NCBI GenBank assembly: GCA_029582165.1
Contig: CM055874.1
Span: 2,182,114-2,246,113 of the forward strand
Direction: 5' to 3'
DNA length: 64,000 nt
DNA from: Portulaca oleracea
Lineage: Eukaryota; Streptophyta; Magnoliopsida; Caryophyllales; Portulacaceae
In this document: positions 47,031-56,508 of the stretch, in pieces
Numbering within the stretch: the first letter of the stretch is position 1
How the letters are laid out: every line of letters begins with the position of its first letter
Notes under the pieces: model-generated
What the model was told of the DNA's origin: nothing
The model's database searches: none
Seen by the model: only the letters and a program-made list of their open reading frames with translations
Position numbers and translations under genes: made by a program

Positions 47031-49700
47031 TTTCTACGGATTTTTTGGGATCGACAAACTTCTTTTTTATCGGCAATGTTTATGTGTATGTTTTATTTTA
47101 TTTCAAAATATTTGTCATTTTAATAATTTTTATTTTTAAAATTTATTTGTTATTTTTATAATTTTAATAATTATTATTTCCTTTTTATTATTAATAAGTA
47201 CCTGTAGTAACTTTATTTTATCATATTTTATAGTAATTCTAAGAATCATTTTCAATTAATGTAGGGATAATATTGACAAGTCACAAGTTTTTTTTACCAT
47301 AATTTTTGATGTGCATTGGACTCTTAAAAATAGATCTTTTGACAAAGAAAATGGGACAGAGTAGTACGTTCCTAGCCGGGTTTTTTTTTTCACTAGTCGA
47401 TTAATGGTAAGCGTGAGGGAATTTCTCTTCCATTAATAAATTTATAAGCACTGTGAAGCTCTAATATTTGAAGGGTTACTTATGATTTTCGGATTTTAAC
47501 ATGCACTCTCATGTGAATGTCTTCTTAACTTGAAGTGTGGATGCTGCAAAGATCCTCTTAACCTCATACAAATAAAAATGGGGTTGTTGAGATTCGAATA
47601 TGAGACTCCTTACTAAAGTTTGTTGAAATTATTTTAAGAGTATAAGAGGATTATAAGACATGAAAAATCATATAATACAATTATAAGGATCATATATAAA
47701 CTAATCACAAGAAATATGATCACCACATACCAATCTGGACCCGACACGGATTGTGTCATGGTCCAGAGAGTAAAAAAAGAGCAATATGTTCAGGCACGAA
47801 CCGTGTCAATATTGCCACGGGTCGTGTCCTCCCTGACACAGTCCATGCTTGTGCCCTGGTGTACATTTAATGTTCAACGGCTATATAATTCGAATGATTA
47901 AGACATAATCTCTATTTTCCACATGTATTTATCTCCAATACTTATCATCCTTACTATAGCATGTGGTAAATGGACTTGGTTAAGGTTAAGATACTTTCAA
48001 GAGCCCTGATTAAATCATTGACCAAGTCTTAAGAGAGTGTAGGATGACTCCCACAAATATGTGTCTTGCTAGCCATTTGGACACACTTCACCTAATCACA
48101 ACATCTTATTTTTGTCTAGACTGCGGTTAATCGTAAGTGTGTCAAGTGAGAAACACGTTTCTTGAGTGTGTAAAACACTAAGTTTTATTATTTTGAACAT
48201 TTACGGTATAATAAATAGTTTTTAAGGAAAATGAGTTTGTCTAAAACTCTTAGCAATATTTAAAGTGAAAATCGTTTTCCCTATATCTAACTCTCTTTCC
48301 TCCAACAAGTGTAACTCTAATATTATGTAACCATCTCAACTAAAAAATCAAATTGATAACAGAAGGGCCAATGATGGCCTTGTAATACTCTAATTAATAG
48401 CATTAACCCCTTAATATTGTATGTAATATAAGCTTCATTTGCAGTGATCCAGATACAGCGGTGAAGCATTTTAAGAAGAAATGGAAAAAGAGAAAAGAAG
48501 ACAATGGCCAATCTTAAACAATTTCTTTCTTTAATGCTAATGTATTTGATTATTTTTTATTTATTTACTTTTCACCGTTGAGTTGTTGTACTCATGTTGC
48601 AAAGTCTACCATCTAGTTTAGGCTTTGAATAATTAAAAGTTGGTGATTGATGATGAGTTTCTAGAAATTACGCTATAAGAAAATTTTTATGTGTAATTAT
48701 TGTGTTTCTATCATATAGTTTATCAAGGAGATATAAAGAGGTTTATCGAGGTTATACTTTAATGTCTTAGTAAATTTTACAAATCTAAGATAAGAAGCGA
48801 ATATCAAATTGTTTATGACAAATATTATATGTTCATGAACCTCACAATCTTTATTCTAAAATCTTTTTTTACCTCTACTATACCAAGATTTAAAAATTAC
48901 TAGGAAAGTTGAAAGATATGGTGAATATCAACGTTTTATTTATAATTTCATATTGTCTAGTTGTCTCGTCCATAAAATATACATTTATTTTATTTTCTAC
49001 TTATCTTATAAGATACCGACAATCTTTGTTGATTAAATGTTGATATAAGTTTTAGTGTATATTTGTATATTATAAACATTTTATGTAGATTTATATTTAT
49101 TCAAATGACAATCCATGTTAAATATGTGCCTGTCTCATCTTTAATTTACCATAAAAATTAACCATCTTTCTTTTTATTTTTATTGATTATTAGAAAGGTA
49201 AAAACCTGAACGGTCAAAATAAAAACAGAAACTGTTACAAACCACCGATCTTTTGTTAATGAACATTAAATATCTTATGAAATCCTAGGTGACAAAATTC
49301 CTTATATATTCATACAAAAACTCCTTCAGACAGTATATTTTTAAAAAAGTTGAGTAGTATGTTTGAATTTTTTTAAAAATTGAACGACATTTGTGGTAAT
49401 TTTTAAAATTAATGACATTTTTTATTAAAATAAAAAAGTTAGATAGCATTTTTATCCAAACACACCTCTCATGAGACTTGGGGGTATTTGGTTGATAACT
49501 TTTTTGAGTAGCTTTCAGTTTTTTTTTTTGATGTTAAAATGTGAAAAAACTACGTGAAGTATTTGATAACAAACTTTTCATATTAGCTTTTTGAACTCAA
49601 TAAACTAATTTTCAAAAAAGTATTTGAAAAAAAATTTTCAAAAAAAATTAATTTATCACACTTTTTCTATAATTATAAAATCAAACAATTAATTCAAACA
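47031..49700. other. Repeat-rich spacer, no gene seen
   Basis: Noted items are palindromic GACACGG/CCGTGTC motifs at 47740-47860 (similar to 40290-40470) and, at 49490-49690, an AT-rich segment with TTTTTGAGTAGCTTT that looks like a MITE. No conserved frame. Confidence 0.45.
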
Positions 49701-49792
49701 ACAGCAACTCACCTATTGTGAAAGAGGACGTTGATGTTGATCACGTATTGTTCACAGACGCCGAAGCTGAAAAGCGAAGAGACGAGATGGGA

Positions 49793-49995
49793 CACGTGTG
49801 CTGACAAGAGATCATCGAACAACCGACAAATTAGAAACCAAAAAAAGATAAATAAAGAGGAGAGATTAGAGATGGGTAAAATCCAACTGTAATCCAGCTG
49901 GCAGTGGGGACCCACTTATCCACCCAATAACCGTTTACCAGCTTTTTTTCTGTTGTCCCTTGGTGGTCACTGTCATTCACGTGCGTGCTCACGTG
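49793..49995. promoter_or_regulatory. Cluster of three CACGTG G-boxes without an adjacent gene
   Basis: CACGTG occurs at 49793-49798, 49978-49983 and 49990-49995, the first as GACACGTGTG and the last two 6 bp apart. The surrounding 400 bp is GC-richer than the spacer and promoter-like, but no supported gene starts within several kilobases. Confidence 0.5.
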
Positions 49996-50125
49996 CAGCA
50001 CTCCAGAAAAATTAGTGCTATCTCACGCTCTCGTATCTTACTTGAGAGATCACCTTATCCATCCTAACCTCAGCTGTACGTACAACACAACATTACAACC
50101 ACTTTATTATTGATTTCATAGCTGG

Positions 50126-50345
50126 CTAAATTTTATTCGATACATATTATTCGAATTATTCAATTTGAAAAAATTAGGTCTAGACATAAATTTTTCATCC
50201 GAATTTTAATATTGATCGAATAGTCAAACATAAAATTTCTCTTTTTTCTATTGTCCGAACCCGACTTTAGCTTTGTTCAGATTGTCCAACCCAGACCGAC
50301 CCGAAATAAAATCGAGTCTGAGACGTGAATTTACCGTCAAATTTT
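50126..50345. repeat. Dispersed repeat, TTGTCCGAA family, copy 5
   Basis: This has TTTTTCATCCGAATTTTAA, TCTTTTTTCTATTGTCCGAA, CCCGACTTTAGCTTTGTTC and GACCCGAAATAAAATCGAG, the best-preserved match to the 17690 copy. Confidence 0.7.
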
Positions 50346-51590
50346 GGCGTTAGTAGAATTTATGCGACCAATTCTTTTACTTTAACCAAACTTTTCAACG
50401 CTAATTTCAATTTACCCCACACCAAGAGTTCAAGTTTACCACGTTCAACTTGAAATTTGTAATGCCAAAAAAGAATTGAAAGTTGTAACATAATATAATT
50501 ATAAAAATTATGTTGTTATATTCATATATAGATTATTTTTCAATTAAAAATATAATATTCGGATGTTAATTTCATGTTTCTAAAATTATTGTATATAAAG
50601 GTGGATTGTTCCTCTATTGAAATGTAAAATCCGCTCAAATCTGTTCAATTAATGAATGATTTTTGTTCCTAAATTTAAACCGATCGAAAGGATAAAGGTG
50701 ATGTTTTTGAATTAAGGAACCTACCCAAACTAGCAGATAAGGTTTCCGATACCGATATCCTAAACCAGAACCTAAGGCGGTCGGACATGTTGTATGGGTC
50801 TATGTTTTAAGTACCTAGAACTTGGAACCCTATTTTAACAAAAATAAAATTATTAAAATGTGTATATTATTTAGGAACAAATAGTATCTTTATTGACATA
50901 TCTAGAACACGAAATTAGGGGCGCTCACTAATAATATTTTGAATAGTTAGACTGATATATTAAATTGAGCACTTTTACTAATATTTTGGATATTTTTTAG
51001 AGTGTCTACTTAACATAAATATATAATTACCTCCTAAAATTTAATAAATTATTAATTTTTATTTAGAGCTTCTATGGTCACCCTTGGCTCCAACGAGGAT
51101 CCACCCATATCTGCATATCATATCTTAATATTTATATTCAACAATCAACACAAGGACTACGTTTTCTTTCATTCGTTGCATTCTTATAAATGATCTTCCT
51201 TGATCTATTTGCCTAACATATATACATATACTGATATACACCAAGAACCTAGAGGTTTATGCTGCCCCATCAAGATTTAAATAGTTTGTTGAGTTAATTT
51301 GTAATATTATAATTAATATTATTTTGATGCAAGATAAATGACATAAATGAATAAATAAGTATGGATTATCTAAATTATGAAAGGTAAGATTTGATTGTTA
51401 TAATTTAAACCCTTCAAGATTATAATGAATATCAAATTGATATGATTATAGATACAATATATATTTGATTGACTGACCTAGCAATATCAAGAGGATCATA
51501 CTATGGTTAGAATGATTAAATGATGCAAAAGACGGAAATAAGATCAAAATGTTATATTCGTTGTATGGAGTTATTTGTAGTATATAATTG
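50346..51590. other. AT-rich spacer, no gene seen
   Basis: No coding, RNA or paired-repeat signal could be supported. Confidence 0.45.

Positions 51591-51598
<8 letters not shown>

Positions 51599-51633
<35 letters not shown>
51599..51633. repeat. GT dinucleotide microsatellite
   Basis: About seventeen uninterrupted GT units, preceded by ATATATAT, immediately left of a MULE-like element. Confidence 0.95.
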
Positions 51634-51636
<3 letters not shown>

Positions 51637-51645
51637 TATTTAAAA

Positions 51646-52168
51646 GGGTTTTTGGATGCTAATATATTGAACTTTAACCTTGGACAATAATACACTGTAC
51701 TTTGGGGGTGTTGAACAATAATGCACCCCGAACGATTTTGACAGTGACTGACTTGGTGGCAATCCTACGTAGTACATAGAGGAGATAAATTGATCAAAAA
51801 ATATTTAATTTATGACATGTTAGCCAATCCACATATAAGTAAAGAGAAACAACTTTGAAAAGAGTAAAAAATAATAAAATCACATTTATTTAAACGTGTT
51901 TCCGTTGAGAGATTGTTGATATAATAGTATAAAATAACCTTTGCTTGTATAGATTAGCTGATGTGTCATAAATTTAAACATTATTTAGTCTATTCATCTT
52001 CTCGTTCTGTCACTTAAGATCGCTACAAAGTCATCCACCGTTGAAATTGTTTCGGGTGCATAATTGTCCAACACCCCTCAAAGTTCATTGCATTATTGTC
52101 CAAGGTCAAAGTTCAGTGCATTATTGTCCAATACCCCAAAAGTTCAGTATATTAGCATCCAAAAATCC
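51646..52168. mobile_element. MULE-type MITE with 9-bp target duplication
   Basis: Left end GGGTTTTTGGATGCTAA and right end TTAGCATCCAAAAATCC are inverted repeats extending for about 80-100 bp (ATATTGAACTTT, TTGGACAATAATACACTG on the left; the complements on the right). TATTTAAAA is duplicated at 51637-51645 and 52169-52177. The interior is non-coding. Part of the same terminus is found inside the elements at 18692 and 58278. Confidence 0.92.
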
Positions 52169-52609
52169 TATTTAAAATACATATCAAGTTAGTAAGAGAG
52201 ACAAAATATAAGCTTGATTGTTATAATTTTTTAAATATGACAATATTATAATTGATATCAAAATGATATAATTATAGATATAGTATATTTGATTGATTGA
52301 TGCAAGAATAGCATGCAAATTAAGGAGTAAATATATTATCATAAGATTCATTTATATTTCTATCTAATTACAAAGGGGATGTATCTTGGCTTATCTCTTA
52401 AGTATTATATTGTTTGATTTGACTTGCTTTATGAATGATAATATACACGTACAGATATCACAAGTTTTCATTTGCTTAGTTTGACATGGCCAAACATGGA
52501 TAATATCATGACAAAGACTAGTCATACTCTCTCTACATACAAGGATCATGATATCAAATATTTGCCTCTATTTTACTTGATTCATTCCCACAACTCCATG
52601 GCAAGTTCA

Positions 52610-53030
52610 AATAAATATAAGGAGTGTTTATGATGCAAGACACACAAAACACAAGGAAATATTTCACCTTGAGCATTATTAATCCCTACTATTATTGAGT
52701 GTGAGATTACAAAGAATTGTATCGAGTTATTGATAAGAATTGTTGAGATAGTTATTATGGAGAGGATAAGGAGTTGAGAGGTTGACTCCTCCCCACACTT
52801 GATTGAAAGGTGATTTCAAGTGGTAGGATCTTCAGAGTAGAGAAGGCTCTAAGATCGATTGTCAAAGTCCATCCTAATAAGAGATCGAAGTTCAATCTTA
52901 GAGTTGGAGAACTCTAGACGGTGACGTGACGTACTCCCAAATTGAATTCAGAGGAACATCGTTAACAACCATCGTGTTTTGTCTCTTTTATGTTCCGCTG
53001 TTTATTTCCGCATTTTAATTTACGCATTTT
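52610..53030 (+). repeat. LTR-like direct repeat, left copy
   Basis: This block shares long stretches with 55260-55670, for example GAGTGTGAGA, GTTGAGATAGTT, AAGTCCATCCTAATAAGAG, GTTGGAGAACTCTAG and TTTTGTCTC. It ends near ATTCACCCCCTCTAGG, typical of Copia LTR regions. The Copia element at 53091 lies between the two copies. Confidence 0.75.
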
Positions 53031-53090
53031 ATTGTGATCACCCTATTCACCCCCTCTAGGGTAATCTTATTTTTCACGTTGTATGAAGAT

Positions 53091-55202
53091 TGTTGGGTTT
53101 TGTGGCCTATTGGATCATCGGTGGGGTCCAGAAAGTGAGAAGAATCGGCAGAGGATACAACTTTAATCTAATTCTAATTCCCTGTTCAAGCCAGATACTA
53201 CTTGTTGTTATTTGAGTTTTAATTTAACTCTATTTCTTCTCCTAGCTACCCTATAAATAGGGTTCAGTTTTCTCCACTATTTCACGGCGAACGGCAAAAA
53301 GCGTCATCGAGTAACAAAGAGTTAGAGAGGGAGAAAATATTGAGAGAGAAACAGTCTCACCAATATTTTTCCAAATGTATCCTAAGAGATTGTGAATTGA
53401 GAGTTAGAGAGATTTATATTGTAATCTCCTTTCCTATTGATCGCATCACACCCTGTGATAGTGATCGAGTTGTACTCCTCCTTTCATAGTGGATTGTTTT
53501 TCTGGCTATCGCCGTCCGTGAGTTTTTCTCCGAGTTCTTCGGTTTCCCATGTAAACTTGGTGTTGTCTTATCGCTTATTTTTTGTTCCTGAATTTTGTCG
53601 TAATTTCCGTTATCTCAATTTATTTTCGCTTCCGCTATAACCTCGCAATTACTTTACTTTTCTCTAATAAGTGGTATGAGTGGTATCAAAGCCTCACAAG
53701 TGGTATCTTATTCCCTAACAAGTGGTATCAGAGCGAGGTGGAGATGTCTTCAACCATGAAGTGTGAGATTCCAAAATTCGATGGAACAAGGAGGCTGCAG
53801 ATGAAGGCGGTCCTGATTCAGTACGGGGGTACGAGATGTGATTGAGTATCCCTACATGAAGACTGATGAAACAATGAGCGATGAGGACGCAGGAAGAGTT
53901 GAGGTGGAGCAGGTTGAGGCTCAAGGTGGAGCTACTGGAACCTGCAGTCAGGAGCAAGCCGTTGATAGTGCTCCTGAAACAGCTCAGGTTGATGAGCCTG
54001 AGATCAAGACTGAAGTAACACGGTATACTGAAGAAGCCAATGCTATGATTGCATATGCGTTGAGTGTTGCAGAGGAGATGGAGAGTCTGCAAAAGAATTA
54101 TACATGAGAGCTGTGTGAGTTGCCTAAAGGGCGACGTGCTCTTACTGAAGAATGAGTGCACTAGAAGGGCCATATAGAGAATGACTGTTGGAGAAAGCTG
54201 AGAGACCAGAAGTAGAGTAGTAAGGATAACCGCACCAAAACCGGTACCGCAAACTGTGTTGAGGCTAACGGTTGCAGGTACAAAGCAGAAGATGGTGTCC
54301 TAAAAGTGTGCAAGGGTTCCATGGTTCGGATGAAGGGAACCAGGAAGGGCATCCTATACAACCTACAGGGGTCTACAGTGACGAGAACTGTAGCGACGTT
54401 CTCAAATCTTGATGAGTTCGACAGCACAAATGGTCTTAGACAGGCATCCAGCCAGCGGTATATGATGTTTGATACTGCTTGAGAGCCCTTTTGGGCAACG
54501 CCCTGTGGAGGGGCGTGTTGATGGCGACATTCGAGATGTTTATTTGGACCATTGACTCGGATCATGGTCCAAGGTGGAGTTTGTTGGGTTTTGTGGCCTA
54601 TTGGATCCTCGGTGGGGTCCAGAACGTGAGAAGAATCGGCAGAGGATACAGTTTTAATCTAATTCTAATTCCATGTTCAAGTGAGATACTACTTGTTGTT
54701 ATTTGAGTTTTAATCTGACTCTATTTCTTCACTTAGCCACCCTATAAATAGGGTTCAGTTTTCTCAACTTTATTTCACAGTGAACGACGAAAAGCGACAT
54801 CCAGTGACAGAGAGTCGGAGAGGGAGAAAATATTTAGAGAGAAACAGTTTCACCAATATTTTCCCAAGTGTATCCTGAGAGATTGTGAGTTGAGAGTTAG
54901 AGATATTTATATTGTAATCTCCTTTCCTGTTGACCGCATCACACCCTATGATAGTGATTGAGTTGTACTCCTCCTCTCATAGTGGATTGTTTTTCTGGTT
55001 GTCGTCGTCTGTGGGTTTTTCTCCGAGTTCTTCGGTTTCCCACGTAAACCTGATGTTGTCTTATCGCTTATTTTTGGTTTCTGAATTTTGTCGTAATTTC
55101 CGTCATCTCAATTTATTTTCGCTTCCGCTGTAACCTCGCAATTACTTTACTTTTCTCTAACAAGTGGTATCAGAGCATCACAAGTGGTCTCTGAGCCTAA
55201 CA
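53091..55202 (+). mobile_element. Copia LTR retrotransposon, internally deleted
   Basis: LTRs at 53091-53720 and 54582-55202 (630 and 621 bp, starting TGTTGGGTTTTGTGG and ending CTAACA) are flanked by AAGAT on both sides (53086-53090, 55203-55207). The primer-binding site TGGTATCAGAGC is at 53723 and a purine run GGTCCAAGGTGGAG precedes the 3' LTR. The 861-bp interior keeps three disordered Copia pieces: a Gag start (SSTMKCEIPKFDGT), a piece from just before the reverse transcriptase (MIAYALSVAEEMESLQKN, ELPKGRRAL) and a pre-integrase piece (YKAEDGVLKVCKGSMVRMKG). Stops and frame breaks interrupt them, so the element is non-autonomous. Confidence 0.92.
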
Positions 55203-55259
55203 AAGATTATGATCAAAATTTGTCCAAGTTCGGTCCCTTGCTACTTCAGCTATTCACAC

Positions 55260-55670
55260 TATAAATATGAGGACTATTTGAGCATTCAAAAAGACAAGAG
55301 AAGAGTACAAGACACAAGCATATATCTCAATTGAGCATTATCGTTTCTAACTATTGTTGAGTGTGAGAGTACAAATATTGTATTGAGCTATTGATTAGAG
55401 TTGTTGAGATAGTTTATTACGGAGAGGACTAAGAGTTGAGAGGTCAACTCCCCACACTTAATTGAGATGTGATTTCAAGTGGTGGGATCTTGAGAGTAGA
55501 AAAGGCTCTAAAATCGATTGTTAAAGTCCATCCTAATAAGAGCTCGAGATTCAATCCTAGAGTTGGAGAACTCTAGGCGGTGATGTACTCCGAAATTGAA
55601 TTCGGAGGAACATCGTAAACAACTACCGTATTTTGTCTCTCTTTTATTTTCCGCTATTTATTTGCCGCAA
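55260..55670 (+). repeat. LTR-like direct repeat, right copy
   Basis: The partner of 52610-53030, with the same order of shared segments and about the same spacing. Divergence between them is greater than between the two LTRs of the nested Copia element. Confidence 0.75.
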
Positions 55671-56077
55671 TTTATTTAACTAGCCTAATTAAACTTTCAT
55701 GGTTGATAGCCATAATTTCATATAGGTGCCTTGTGTCAAAATACTAGTTTGTTAGGATCGATTTAAGTCTGCCTCAGTTTCTAATGTTTTTGATGCAATT
55801 TATTAGGTGCACTTAAAGCATGTATTTTGAATACTACGATTATTTATTGTTGTTACTATGATTGTTCATTTTTCTTATTGTGATTATTCACTTACAATAT
55901 CTTGGAGCACATACTTGTTACTCCAAATGTATATAATATATATTGCATTTTTGAGAGGATGCTCTAAGCTAGCATGAGAAAATGCGAAAATGTGGCGGCA
56001 TATGAAAGTGAAAGAAGAGGCTTGCAATAACCCATTTTTATATGCCTCATGCGTCATAGGCATAAATAAACAGAGAC
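55671..56077. other. Spacer, no gene seen
   Basis: AT-rich, with no supported gene or paired repeat. Confidence 0.45.
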
Positions 56078-56287
56078 CCTGTTCTTTGATTAGGTTATTC
56101 TTAGGTCTGGATCGATAAGTTAGGATATGTTGGGATTAACTAGAATAAGTTAGGATAAGTTATGATACTTTTTTAGGAAATTGTGTTCTTAAAATGGATG
56201 ATTTTTTGGGGAATTGTGTTAGGATAAATAAGGATAAGGTAGGATAAGTTGGAAGAGTTATATCCAAACTAACCAAAGAATAGGGCC
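56078..56287. mobile_element. MITE, GTTCTTTGG group
   Basis: Ends CCCTGTTCTTTGATTAGG and AACCAAAGAATAGGGCC are inverted. The interior is a string of TTAGGATAAGTTAGG-like units. Confidence 0.75.
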
Positions 56288-56508
56288 GGAAAACAAGATT
56301 TTCACCAGTTTGAAGTGTACAAACTTATACAAACTATATACAATCTTTCCAAATTATGAAATTGGAGCATGCAGCTGGATCAAGAATGAAACTCATTGAC
56401 ATGATTTCAACTATCATTGAAATAGTGTGATCCAATCAACCAACCAACCAACCAACTACTCATCAACTATATACAACTTCAAAAAAATCAACCTGTCATT
56501 TATAACTA

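Noticed and set aside
54161..54565. 134-codon minus-strand open frame as a gene
   Set aside because: It is antisense to decayed Copia coding sequence; the sense strand explains the region.
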